A DNA stretch of 46,515 bases from Poronia punctata (lineage: Eukaryota > Ascomycota > Sordariomycetes > Xylariales > Xylariaceae): contig MU401711.1 of the NCBI GenBank assembly GCA_022579005.1, positions 1-46,515 on the forward strand, given 5' to 3'. Position 1 is the first letter of the stretch. Each line of letters opens with the position of its first letter. Under the pieces are notes generated by a model. That model saw only the letters and a program-made list of their open reading frames with translations. It was not told where the DNA came from and ran no database searches. Below, piece after piece: positions 34,786 through 45,384 of this stretch. A program made the position numbers and the translations under genes.

Positions 34786-35881
34786 ATGACTTCTCCCCAC
34801 GACCCCCAGATAGGGATGTATTCCCATATCAATGGCCGCATGTCCGATCTCCTCGACCGTCTTGCCGTTTCCGAGTTGTGCAAAGGATGGCCGGTTTTCC
34901 GCGACGCTTCTGAATGGAAAAACTTCCGCTCTCTCTTCTGCAAGGAGGCCTTTGTCTGGACAAGTGAGTTTCACATCCGAGCCCCTATAAATCCCTAGTA
35001 TATCATGGTAGTCGTGACTAATTATTCATGCGACACTAGCCTGGAGTAAACGTCAATCAATCGACAGCTTTATCCGCGTATCCAAGCAAGGCAAGGCACA
35101 AGGCGACTTCATCATGCACCGTGAATGCGGCACAATGGTAGAGCTCAACCCCGACACTCGCCGCGCTGTAGGGAAAATGAAGGCCACCATCACTCAGCGC
35201 TTTGTGATACCGGGCGATGTGGAGCGAGGCGTTGAGCCCATCGTGTTTGACGTCGACTGCGACTGTCGGTTTCACTTTTTCTGTCTCGAGGAAGATCAAG
35301 AGCCATCCAACCCCAGTTCCCCTTTCCCCGTAAATGGCAACGGCAATGGCAGCACAAACACAAGTGGAAATGGAAACGGAAACGGACAAGGAAACGGGTC
35401 ACACGAAACTACCCCTCCGACTTCCCGCCCGTGCCCTCGCCCAGAGTGGAAAGTCCGCTACGTCAAGCTCATCTACGACAAGGACAAAGTCGTCCCCGTT
35501 GACGGCAAGACAGCCCCAAGCTTCTCGCCCGAGGCCCTCAGTCGCTGTCCCGAAGGATACCAGTACTTGGGCGCGGCGCAGCGGATGCTTGGTCACGACA
35601 TTGACGAGGCGCTCCCTACGATCCAGGGGTCGGAGAAAGATGCGGCCCACCGTCTATGGCTCGATATGTACGCCAAGATGGAGCAGTGGCTCGACGGCGC
35701 CGACGACATCGATCTCTCGTCTCCTACACCCGCATCCCCCGCATCGTCCCCGGTGTCTTACGTTCCTGGTGTTGCTGCTTCGTTGGATGGCAAGGATGGT
35801 AACGCTATGAGTAATGGTGCTGCTTGCCATAACTGCAACGGGCTCGGCATTCACAGCAACGGCAAAGTCGCGCGCATCTGA
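34786..35881 (+). CDS. SnoaL-like domain protein
   Basis: Exons 34786-34963 and 35040-35881 encode 339 aa; the 76-nt intron has GTGAGT and a GACTAAT branch site. The first 150 residues match the fungal SnoaL-like/NTF2-fold pattern: an N-terminal helix (RMSDLLDRLAVSELCKGWPV), RDASEWKNFRSLFCKEAFVW, then a strand-rich half (GDFIMHRECGTMVELNP, KATITQRFVIP, VDCDCRFHFFCLE). An Asn/Gly/Ser linker at about 152-183 (NGNGNGSTNTSGNGNG) splits the domain before WKVRYVKLIYDKDKVVPVDG. The remainder has a helical segment (LWLDMYAKMEQWLDG) and a Ser/Pro-rich end. Fungal members are mostly of unknown activity; some SnoaL folds are cyclases, hydrolases or isomerases. No catalytic residues can be assigned, and no biosynthetic cluster surrounds it. 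Confidence 0.8.
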
Positions 35882-36639
35882 TGGTCCTGATTCCATGCTT
35901 ATTTATGTTACTAGCTCTGTCTGCAGGAATTAGGATCCTAGTCTTGTTTCTTGCTCGCGTAAGATGTGTCTGGTCTAGACGCAAACACATAATTAGAATC
36001 GAGAAGGGTGTAGTTTTGTATTATTTATTTCTTATTGTTATCAACGTCTCCCTTTACGACTGTCAGATAGATAGATTGAGTCTATAATTTACGTTTAAAA
36101 AGCCACTAGCTTACTACACAAATCTAAAGTACTCACACTCACTTGCATACATGATACCATTGATACGGGTCCTCGAACTAGCTTTTGCCGAGGCCGCCCC
36201 GGAATATAATACGGGGCCGGTATCCGGTAGTCTGGCTACTAGGCCGAAGATGAGCGTGCTTTACTTTAGGCAAGCGACGTCATAGATACCATCAGTCAAT
36301 ATTGTGGGCTTAGGTAGCAATTGCCGATATACGTACATAAGGTAGGTAGGTAGTTATAACTTCCCATCTGGGAACCTTTATGCTTTATTGATTGTTAAAG
36401 ATGGCCAGAGCGAGTGAAGTGTGGAGTAGAAAAATCCATGGCAAACCATTGACCCATTGAACAGGTAGGTACCTACCACTACAATGGTACCGTACCTGCA
36501 TTGACAAACTTTTTAGACTGGTTAATAAAAACTCACTTCTCGTCTTGCTTGATTTCCTGAGACCAACTTGATAGATCATGTCACCATAGCTGTCGCATCA
36601 GAGGCAGTCGAAGTTTAGGGACTGTGGTAAACCGTAACG
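35882..36639. promoter_or_regulatory. Intergenic region upstream of MFS gene
   Basis: Contains a 14-nt perfect palindrome, GGTAGGTACCTACC, at 36464-36477, about 160 nt before the MFS start, and a nearby GGTACCGTACC at about 36487. No gene is seen. Confidence 0.5.
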
Positions 36640-38300
36640 ATGACGCTACTTGGTATGTCGACAAGTGGCGGAGATGGCGCGAACAACAATGATGAAGAGG
36701 CTGCAAGTGTCTCTGGGCCGAAGGAGGACTGTCTCGAGAAAGAAGAGAGTTCCGACTCCCCTTCTGTAGCCGAGACGCTTTCGCTTCCACGGGAAATCCT
36801 TTTTGTCGCCATCGTATGTACGGCGCAGTTGTTTACCCGTAAGTTCATCTATACTCGTGCCTCTCCCTTATTTTATCTTGACGCATTTGGTTTTCGACAG
36901 AGGCTGACTTGTGTGTCTGACTTGTAGAATCCGCACTTGGGCAAGTCATCAGTATAATCGAGGTAGTAGGCGAACACTACCACATAACCAATCCGACAGC
37001 TTTAGCCTGGTTCATTGCAGGTTATAGTCTCACGGTGGGCACCTTTATCCTATTTTCAGGAAGACTTGGCGATGTCTTCGGCTATAAGACCATGTTCCTC
37101 ATCGGAATGGCCTGGTTCTCTCTCTGGAGTATGGTTTGCGGGCTGGCGGTCTACTCAAATCACGTCTTGTTCACCTTTGCTCGCGTACTTCAGGGTATCG
37201 GCCCCGCCATCGTACTCCCAAACGGTCTTGCCATCTTCGGTGCATCTTACAAGCCGGGCCGACGCAAGAACATGGTCTTCGCCATCTTCGGCGCGACAGC
37301 ACCGGGGGGTTCCATTCTCGGATCGCTTTTCAGCGCCCTGTTCGCCCTGGCTTGGTGGCCCTGGACGTTCTGGACCTTATCACTTGTACTTGGCGTAGTT
37401 GTCGTTCTCGGCTACTACGCCATCCCGCCATGCCCGCCGGCGGACCGAGCGGAAAGACCAAGGGGATTTACGGATACCATGAGAGCGGTCGATGCCTTCG
37501 GAACAGTATTGGGAGTTACAGGACTGGTATTGGTCAACGTTGCATGGAATCAAGCCCCCATCGTTGGCTGGGAATACGCATACGTCTATGTCTTGCTAAT
37601 TCTCGGCGTCTTGTTTCTGGCGGCTTTCTTCCTATACGAGATCCGCTACGCTGATGCGCCGCTCATCGACATCGGCTCTCTCTCTAGCGATGTCTCGTTT
37701 GTCCTCGCCGCCGTGGCGTGCGGATGGGCGACGTTCGGAATCTGGTTCTTTTACACCTGGCAGTTCCTCTTGACAATCCGCCACGAGACGCCTCTACTCG
37801 CGACTGCGATGACGGCCCCCGTTGCAATATCGGGGGCAGCGGCAGCAGTATTTACCGGTGCCTTGCTCCATCGCCTCGGTGCACCCGTTATCATGACTGC
37901 CTCGTTGGCCGCATTCACGGTTGGCATCGTCCTCATGGCTACGTGTCCTGTAGATCAGATATACTGGGCGCAGACCTTTGTGAGCATCGTTATCATGCCT
38001 TGGGGAATGGATATGAGTTTTCCGGCGTCGACTTTGATATTATCGAACTCGGTCCCCAGGAAGAACCAAGGAATCGCCGCAAGTCTGGTCAATACCGTTA
38101 TAAACTACAGCATCTCGCTGGGCCTCGGTTTCGCCGGCACCGTGGAAGTCTACGTCAATGACGGCGGTAGAGATGTTTTGCGGGGTTACAGAGGAGCTTT
38201 CTATTTCGGTATCGGTCTGTCAGTCATGGGTATATGCGTTTGTCTAGCATATCTTTGGAGACAACGCCGACGGCCTGGGAAAGAGCGGGCCGAATCTTAG
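36640..38300 (+). CDS. MFS drug:H+ antiporter-type transporter, 14 TM (DHA2-like)
   Basis: Exons 36640-36838 and 36928-38300 encode 523 aa; the 89-nt intron lies within the first membrane segment (AQLFT joined to QSALGQVISI) and has a CTGAC branch site. About 50 polar residues precede 14 hydrophobic segments. Family marks are GRLGDVFGYK after TM2 (motif A), RVLQGIGPAIVLPNG in TM4, and the Gly/Pro-rich TM5 (ATAPGGSILGS). It resembles the fungal ATR1/YOR378W-type DHA2 group of plasma-membrane proton antiporters, which export drugs or carry small ions. The substrate cannot be told from sequence. An ATG at 36655 is an alternative start. The upstream AG at 36899-36900 would bring an early stop, so the acceptor at 36926-36927 was chosen. 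Confidence 0.85.
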
Positions 38301-38834
38301 AACACGTTCCGGTAACATAACTGTACATAGCCAGGCGCCAGGGTTGACAATGTGCAAATAGTTAGACTCAAGGTTACCTAGCATATCGTAAGGGAATGAT
38401 AAATGAGCAGGTATAGGTTATAATGACTTATTCTCCGAAGAGTCGGTGATACCTGTTTCTCCTTACTTCTTCAGCGACATAATAATGACTGTCCCAAGTC
38501 TTCTTACGAGTATTTCTGGTTCTCGCATGTGTACTCGTAGATGGTAGACTTGCCTATTTGGGTCAAATTAAAGGTACAAATAATACGTCACCACTAGACG
38601 CGACAGTTGAAAAACAGACCCACTTCTTTCCTCTAATAGGAAGATCCCTCAATCGTTTTACGCGACTTGAATGTTATAGCGGACCTAAACGCGTATAGTT
38701 AACTTCTTGTGAGACTAGGATGCTAGAAAAGTAGATACAGTCCCTATCAGTCAGCATATTTCAATTGCTAGAACAACAAATTGGAATCGTTACTTTGACA
38801 TGGTCATGATTTGATTATCTTCTACAACAACCTT
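38301..38834. promoter_or_regulatory. Intergenic region, MFS to BRCT gene
   Basis: About 530 nt that must hold the MFS 3' end and the BRCT gene promoter. No clear TATA box or gene is seen. Confidence 0.45.
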
Positions 38835-41692
38835 ATGGCTATGTATTCGCCGCCCACCTCGGTCAATGCCCTAGAGTCTTTCGACTCGTCACGGCCCTTC
38901 CATGGCCATGTGCTCTGTTGCACGAGCATAGAGGCTGACCAGCGTGTAAGTCATGACTTTAACCCCACTTTCTACATGATATCTTGCCCGGGCTTGAGCA
39001 TCCGGATGTCAATATTCAGTCCAGGTTAACTAACCAACATGAACCCCCGTAATAGACCGAAATAGCCCAGCGGACAGCCGATATGGGCGGCATCCATAGA
39101 TACGACCTTACCCCCGATGTCACCCACCTCGTTGTCGGCGATTACAACACGCCCAAATATCGCCATGTCGCAAAGACACGGCCGGATATAAAGCCCATGG
39201 CTGCCGGCTGGATCGAGGCCGTGCGGAGATTATGGGTCGAGGACCATGATATGGATCTTGCTGCATTGGAGAGACTGGAGAGGGAATGGATGCTTTTACC
39301 CTTGGAGGCGAGCGGTGGCTTCCCGAATAGTCCCAATCCGGCTGATCGGGAGAGGAAGAGGTTGCTCTGTTGCCTAACTGGCTTCGAGGATAGTGCGTCT
39401 CCCCTCCGCGCGAGTTTCACAAGAGAGAGAGAGAGAGAGAGATATCGCTAACTGGCCGCCTTAGATACCTTACGAGCCATGATCGAAGACAAGGTTAGAG
39501 CGAACGGCGGCGACTACGTTGCCGATCTTTCTAGACGAGTTACCCATCTCATCGTCGCCAAGGCCGAGGGCAAAAAGTATAGCGCCGCCCGTAAATGGAA
39601 CGTGCGATGTGTTACGATCGAATGGCTGAATGACAGCATCGAACGAGGCATGATACTCGACGAAGACTGCTACGACCCTACACTGCCGCCGGAAGAGCTG
39701 GGTCAAGGCGCCTGGACCCGGAGAGAAGTCTTACCAGTAGCCCTTGGTAAACGGGTCCGAGAAGGGGGCGCTACCTCTATCGAAGAAGGGAGAAGAAAGC
39801 TAAGGAAGAGCGCGAGCATGAGAATGCACAGCCAAAGCAGCAATATTTGGGGCGACATATTAAACCAGTCAGCTGGTGATCTCTCGGGGGGGAATGGCTC
39901 TAGGCGAGCTGTGAGTGCGGTTTTCGCAGTGGCTGACTCGATCACGACAACCGACTCGGCGCTTCCGTCGGGGGACAGGAACCTGCCAGCCCCTAGGAAA
40001 GGAGTTTTCGCGAATAGTCTGTTTTACGTCCACGGTTTCTCGGAAGAGAAGAGTCAAATCCTCTCCAATTACGTTACGTCGTATGGGGGCCGGATGGCCG
40101 GATCCTTGGAGGACGTGGCATCGTTAAGTCATGAGGAAGCGCTAGACCAACGATATCTCGTCGTGCCGCAGTTGTCCGAGCCTGACACCCACCCCCCACT
40201 CCCGGACAACGTTCACATCATCACAGAGTTTTTTATAGAGCGGTGTATTCACAGGAAGCTGCTGTTTGCCCCGAGCGACCATGTCTTGGGGCAGCCCTTC
40301 CCACGATTTCCTATCGGAGGGTTCCAGAATATAACGATATGCACGGCTGGCTTTGTCGACGAACAGTTGAACCAGGTCGAAAAGTCCATCACGCAGTTGG
40401 GCGGTACATATTCGGAAAAATTAAATAGGCTCGTCACCTTCCTCGTATGTCCGAGGTTGAGCGCCCTGAGAGAGCAGAAGCGCGACCTGGCAATCTATCA
40501 CAACATACCCATTATAAGTTCCGAATGGCTATGGCAGTGTATAGTGACAGGATCTGTTGTGCCGTGGGAAAAATACGAATTTGAAGAAGTTATACGGGCT
40601 GCAAAAACCATCCGCGCAAAGCTGGAACAAAAGGAAGAGGAGAAGAGGAAAGAAAGGCCGGCTCTTAACAAATCTCGATCAGAGCCTGTATTTCGACCAG
40701 AGACTGCCTTTCTTAAGCCCCGACCAAAGCCTAGTCATCGAGCGCCCCCTATAGGAGCAGGCGTAGATATGACTGCGTTCAAAAGCGGAGCGTCCGAGTT
40801 TGCTCGGCAGAAGGCGCCACCAAGGCAAGAAGAAACTCGGGGGGCTCGAGAGGCAGAGAAAACACGGGCGGTTCAAGAATCAACACACGATTCACACTAC
40901 GAAACAGCTCCCACGCACCATACTCCCCTTAATGACGGGTTCGCATCGGCCCCATTATCGGAGTCAAGCGCGAACAATCTGAACAAACCGACCTCACCTT
41001 TGAAACAATCAGTTCCGGAACGAATATTAAAACGCATTCCCACCGGAGGTGAAGTCGGCGATTCCGAAGCTGGAGAGGATTCAGACACCGCATCACGAGC
41101 CCCAAATGAACCCGCTGGCGGTGATCCAGACACGGAACGAGACCGTAACTTGAAACAAGCCAAGGAATCAGAACGCTTAGAATTGTCTAAGCGTCTAAAT
41201 TCCCTCATGGCCGGCGATACCGCTTCGACGGAGGCAGATGACCTCCATGCAGGCCCCCCACCCACAAGGCGAAAGCGTCAGATACTAGGTCGTGCCATTA
41301 GCAACGCTTCCGCAGCATCCAGTGGAAGCGCAGAGTCAAACACAAACACGAACACCACGTCAGTCCCCAGATTACGACAACTCGGATCCGTTCAAGAAAA
41401 CTCTACCACTACTACTACTGGGTCTGTCGAACTAGACAGATTTCTCGAGGATGATGGTGTACCGGAAGACGACAATCCTCCTCCGCCCGCCACCCAACTC
41501 GAGTACGATAACCCAGAGGCAAGACGACATCGCCAAGCTATCATGGACAGAATGTTGGGCAATAATAACAAGCAATCGGGCTCTGTTAACACCAACAATA
41601 ACAACATAAAACAAGAAAAGACCAAGGTTCCTTTAGGCTTGGCGGCTGAGATACATTCCGCCAGGAGAACGAGACGTCAAGGCCGCGAGTAG
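38835..41692 (+). CDS. dpb11: TopBP1/Dpb11/Rad4(Cut5)-type four-BRCT checkpoint protein
   Basis: Exons 38835-38945, 39056-39392 and 39465-41692 encode 891 aa. Introns of 110 and 72 nt have GTAAGT or GTGCGT donors and CTAAC branch sites. Four BRCT repeats are visible: about 12-110 (FHGHVLCCTSIEADQR, MGGIHRYDLTPDVTHLVVG), about 140-225 (LLCCLTGFED, RANGGDYVADLSRRVTHLIV), about 328-425 (YVHGFSEEKSQILSNYV, YGGRM) and about 435-515 (ITICTAGFVDEQLNQVEKSI, SSEWLWQCI). The remaining 370 residues are polar, with Ser/Thr/Glu stretches. In yeasts this nuclear scaffold joins phosphorylated Sld3 and Sld2 to start replication, and activates the Mec1/ATR checkpoint kinase with the 9-1-1 clamp. ATGs at 38811 and 38841 are alternatives. 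A (GA)n tract lies inside intron 2. Confidence 0.92.
39421..39443. repeat. (GA)n microsatellite in intron
   Basis: A run of alternating G and A within the second intron of the BRCT gene, just before its branch site CGCTAAC at 39447-39453. Confidence 0.9.
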
Positions 41693-41790
41693 CCGGTCGG
41701 CCGGCCGATGTCGGAATTGACAAAACAAAGATAGGGGCATATCATTCTTGTAATGTTTGCCTAGGTTAGTCAAGAAATTATCTTGGAAGG

Positions 41791-41796
41791 AATAAA
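41791..41796 (+). terminator. Probable polyadenylation signal of BRCT gene
   Basis: AATAAA lies 99 nt after the stop codon at 41692, in an A-rich setting, a normal fungal distance. Confidence 0.45.
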
Positions 41797-42615
41797 AGAC
41801 AAGGTCAAGTCAAGTGCTTTTTACTATTATTATTGTACCCCATCATGACAGGGATGGAATAGATGGGTAGAAGGAAGCGTGGGAGCCAGCGACCGAATGT
41901 ATTGGACGTGTACATATCCAGGCTGACGCAATCAGGGATACGAATTGGTAGCCGTTGCTTCAGATGTAGATAGGTACCTACTTACTTAGGATAATGAAGA
42001 GCCATGATGAGCAAGCAAGAAAGTGAACAAGCGACTGTTGTTTAAATCATGACTGGAATTTCTTCTCATTGCTGTTTGAATTTATGATCTAGTCGTCCGT
42101 TGTAAAACATGAAACAGCGATTCCACGGTCTGGCAAAATATAGAAGTCGAACAATAAATGTCATTCCTCCTCATATCTCCAGAAATTCATATATATATAT
42201 ACATACACCTCGGGAAGATAATAAAGATAAATAGCCTGGTCATATAGGTAAATAATATACAATCTCGCCTTCGCTCGCTCTCTTGGTCCTGGAGCGAAGG
42301 AGCTGTCTGGCCAGACGACAAAAGAAAACAAGTAAAATACAAATAGTGAAACCCAAAAAAAGGAAAAAATCGCACACAGGGGTATTCCGTATTTTCGACG
42401 CATAATGAAGAGACCACAAACAAATAAACAGATTCTTTGACGTCAATGGCGGCAACACCAAGGAGGGCAAGAAAAGAGAAGACGAAAACAGCGTCGTAGG
42501 TCCAAGTTAAGCACCGTTTTCTTCCCTCGGTTTGGTTTTGGGTTCTCCTCCTTTTGGAATAGGGGGAAAAGAGCAAACCATCAGACCTTTTATCTGACTT
42601 GCAGGAAAGTGACAT
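41797..42615. other. Convergent 3' spacer
   Basis: Space between the ends of the BRCT gene (+) and the DUF8035-type gene (-). A TAGGTACCTACTTAC word is at 41971. Minus-strand frames at about 42161-42615 are hydrophobic and aromatic without family features; they are more likely 3' UTR of the minus gene. Confidence 0.45.
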
Positions 42616-45384
42616 CTACAAGCCCGCAGCAGCCTCCGTCAAGACGCTGAGCAGACTAGCGGCTGCACCGCCGATGCCAACAGCACGGAGAGTCTCGCTT
42701 CGGGCCTTTCTGCGGCTTCCCCTGTCTCTTTCCCTCTCCCTCTCCCTCTCCCTCTCCCTTTCCCTTTCTCTATCTCGGTCGCGGTCGCGGTCGCGGTCGC
42801 GGTCATCCCGGTGACGCCGACTACTTGAGCCACTGCTGTAGTATTTACTGCCGCCGTCACCATGATATCGTCGTTCTCGGTCCCTATCACCATCATGGCG
42901 ATCCCTATCCGACCGGTATCTCTTGTCCCTATCGCCGTCTCGAATCCTTCCCTTATCCCTGTCCCGGTCCCGGTCCATGTCACGATCTCTGCGGTAACCT
43001 CGATCACGGTCATCTCTTCCCCTATCTCTCCGATCGAAGCTCCGCGGCACCGAACTCGAGCCTTCGTCGAAGAAATGGGGCTCTGGGTCGAAGCGTACGT
43101 GGGGGTCGTCGTTCTTGTTCTTGAGGATGGGTTTTGGTTTGACCGTGGCGGCTGGGCTAGCTTTCTCGCGACCGCCATCTCCGGCTCCCCTTTCTTTCCC
43201 GGAGGGTTGTGGCGGCGGGACTATGATGGGGTATGCCTTTGTACCCTTATCGTCTCCGTTATCAGACGTGGAAGAGGTGTCTCCACGGCTTGTTGCACCA
43301 AGCTCGGCGAAAGTTGGCCGATACGGCGAAGAAGACGCCCAGGGTTGCGGTGGGGGAGGGGGGTAGGAGCTAGAGTAGCGCCTTAATACATCACGACTGT
43401 CATACGACCCTCTCGAGGAGTCGTCGTCGCTGGTATCCCATAATTCACTGTTGGTGCTTGCCGTGCTATTTCCACGAGGCCGACGCTGGGAGCGGTTGGC
43501 CATGTTACCATTTTCTTTCCCGTCGTCTCTTGTTCGATCATTATGGGACGCGCTGATGACATCCAAGTTGCGATATTTATCAGGATGATATCCTTGCTCG
43601 GGCCTCCGCTCCCGCCCCTCATCCCTGACTTGTCCTGGCGGATTTTGGGCAGAGTTCGAACTTGCCAGTCGACGCTTCTCCCGTACTTCGGCACTTTTCT
43701 TCGCCAGCTCCGCTACTTGTTCCCGTCTTAGTTCACCCAGTATAGCGACAAATTCAGGTCGGGCTTCGTAACGAAAACCTTCCCGTGCGAGTACTTCGGG
43801 TGATACTAGGCTTCTGCGTATTCGCGTCCACTTGGCATCCAGGGGTATCTTTCGGCCTTCGCTATCGGGGCCCAAGCTTGTGTGCCGCTGGGCTGTTGTT
43901 GCCTGTCCTGGCACCGGCGAGAGGGGGGCGAGCTGCTTCCCGACGGTAGAGGGCCCAGATATAGCACTAGAGTGAAGGTTAGGAGACGGTTTTTTTGTAT
44001 CTCCGAGCGGAGGAGACGTCAGTAGCGGCGGGATGTATCTTGGCGCGTCGTTTTCGTATTCATAATGGCTTCTATCCGGCGAAGACGGCAACGCCGGGTG
44101 TGTAGGGGAAGCAGGGAGATATCTTTGGGGTTCTAGTGCGGAAGTGACATAACTAGAGGCAGATCCGCCATACAGGTTCATGTTATCCATAGCAATAGCA
44201 AGATCGGCGCTCTTCTTGTCTAGAGCCATAAGGTCCCTCGTGGAAATCAGAGCCATGCAGGTTGAAGATGACCCCTCAGGTTCTTCAGATGGGTCTTGAT
44301 CATATGAGAGCCCGGTGTTCCGGGCTGGTAGTGCTGGATAATCGGCCTGTCGCAAACGTTGCATGTTGGCAGATGGGAAGAACTTCTCGTTGTCGATATC
44401 TGGACTATCGATCTCTTCATCACTAAGATCTGCCGGTCTCGGATAGGCGGGATAGAGTGGCGCATTATCAGATTCCGCTGGCGGTGTATAACCCTCTAAG
44501 AAGCCTCTCACGGAAGGTGCACCGCCACCAGATTTAGTGGCCTGTTCGTCAACTTGCCGTATGTAGGCTCGAAGAATATCCTGTGGAGAAAGGTAAGAAA
44601 GAATCAGATGATTGCTTATGGACAGAGCAACAGTTGTGGTGTTTGGCGAGCTTACCTGGTTCTGACGCAAGACGTCGCTTGAGAACCCTTCTTCCTCGAG
44701 AGCGTCCCGGAATTGTTGCCAGAGTTGCTCGTCATTGTTGCCAACTCCGGGCTCCTGTCGTTTGCATAGGCGAGCAGCTATAGCGTCGACTTTGTCTTTG
44801 ATCGTTTCGAGGTCGATATTATTCGTGTCCACCAGCTGGCGTGATTTGCTCGGATTGTGTAGTTGGATAGTGTCAAGAAACATATCGATGTTGAGTTTCT
44901 GTTTAGAAAGCTTGTTACCGATCAGGTTGATCTTTTCTAGCTCCAAGCTGTCTGACATAGTCCAGCCTTTGTCGCTATCGTTCACAAAGACTGCGGGCTC
45001 GCCGTCGTTTCCGATGCCAGACGCGTCCGATCCAGCATCGGAATATTTGTCCATAATGGTTTCCAGCTGCTTCAGAGTGAACTCGGTATCCTCGGTGATA
45101 GGTGTCACCTGGCGGATGTACTTGGCGCTATCGTCGCTGCTAAGAAGGGACTCGGGATCTTCAGCTTCGACTTTGAGATGCTTGAGCACGGTATGCAAGT
45201 CTCGAACAACACCAGACACGCTCTCGAACTTGGGCCCGGCATTGCGTGCACGTCTATACAACCTGCGGGCGAACCCATCGAGCTTATCAATGTCAGACAC
45301 GATGGTGGGAGATACACCTTGCCTTCCTTCCCCTTCAGGTGGGTAGATTGCCATGCTGGTTCTCCTCGCCATATGAAAGTCCAC
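42616..45384 (-). CDS. DUF8035-type fungal protein with Arg/Asp/Glu-repeat tail
   Basis: The frame is open for 922 codons, but 44581-44655 has all marks of an intron (GTAAGC donor, CTTAC near the end, TCCACAG acceptor). It is 75 nt long with no stop; splicing gives 897 aa and joins DVLRQNQ to DILRAYIRQVDE. Residues 25-240 are helical (VVRDLHTVLKHLKVE, ETIMDKYSD, KLNIDMFLDTIQL), like the N-terminal domains of large fungal regulatory proteins. A DUF8035-like segment lies near 505-565 (LDAKWTRIRRSLVSPEVLAR, EARPEFVAILGELRREQVAE). The tail has Arg-Asp and Arg-Glu repeats at about 800-888 and ends GGAAASLLSVLTEAAAGL, a Gly/Ala-rich helix. Function is unknown; the tail could bind RNA or acidic partners. 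Starts at 45384, 45372 and 45354 are all possible. Confidence 0.8.
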   Translation of the reverse strand: MDFHMARRTSMAIYPPEGEGRQGVSPTIVSDIDKLDGFARRLYRRARNAGPKFESVSGVVRDLHTVLKHLKVEAEDPESLLSSDDSAKYIRQVTPITEDTEFTLKQLETIMDKYSDAGSDASGIGNDGEPAVFVNDSDKGWTMSDSLELEKINLIGNKLSKQKLNIDMFLDTIQLHNPSKSRQLVDTNNIDLETIKDKVDAIAARLCKRQEPGVGNNDEQLWQQFRDALEEEGFSSDVLRQNQVSSPNTTTVALSISNHLILSYLSPQDILRAYIRQVDEQATKSGGGAPSVRGFLEGYTPPAESDNAPLYPAYPRPADLSDEEIDSPDIDNEKFFPSANMQRLRQADYPALPARNTGLSYDQDPSEEPEGSSSTCMALISTRDLMALDKKSADLAIAMDNMNLYGGSASSYVTSALEPQRYLPASPTHPALPSSPDRSHYEYENDAPRYIPPLLTSPPLGDTKKPSPNLHSSAISGPSTVGKQLAPLSPVPGQATTAQRHTSLGPDSEGRKIPLDAKWTRIRRSLVSPEVLAREGFRYEARPEFVAILGELRREQVAELAKKSAEVREKRRLASSNSAQNPPGQVRDEGRERRPEQGYHPDKYRNLDVISASHNDRTRDDGKENGNMANRSQRRPRGNSTASTNSELWDTSDDDSSRGSYDSRDVLRRYSSSYPPPPPQPWASSSPYRPTFAELGATSRGDTSSTSDNGDDKGTKAYPIIVPPPQPSGKERGAGDGGREKASPAATVKPKPILKNKNDDPHVRFDPEPHFFDEGSSSVPRSFDRRDRGRDDRDRGYRRDRDMDRDRDRDKGRIRDGDRDKRYRSDRDRHDGDRDRERRYHGDGGSKYYSSGSSSRRHRDDRDRDRDRDRDRERERERERERERERDRGSRRKARSETLRAVGIGGAAASLLSVLTEAAAGL
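42715..42806 (-). repeat. Coding microsatellite (Arg-Glu / Arg-Asp repeats)
   Basis: On the plus strand a CCCTCT-type hexamer run (about 42721-42775) passes into a GGTCGC hexamer run (about 42777-42804). On the coding strand these encode Arg-Glu and Arg-Asp pairs. Hexamer repeats keep the frame when they change length. Confidence 0.85.

Noticed and set aside
36896..36900. Earlier splice acceptor (GACAG) for the MFS intron
   Set aside because: Using it brings an in-frame stop within a few codons; the acceptor at 36926-36927 restores the conserved first membrane segment.
42187..42615. 142-codon aromatic/hydrophobic minus-strand frame after the DUF8035-type gene
   Set aside because: It lies in the presumed 3' UTR, overlaps other frames and lacks any membrane-protein or domain pattern.
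17378..45384. A biosynthetic or defence gene cluster
   Set aside because: The genes belong to unrelated housekeeping, trafficking, transport and checkpoint families, with separate promoters and no core biosynthetic enzyme.
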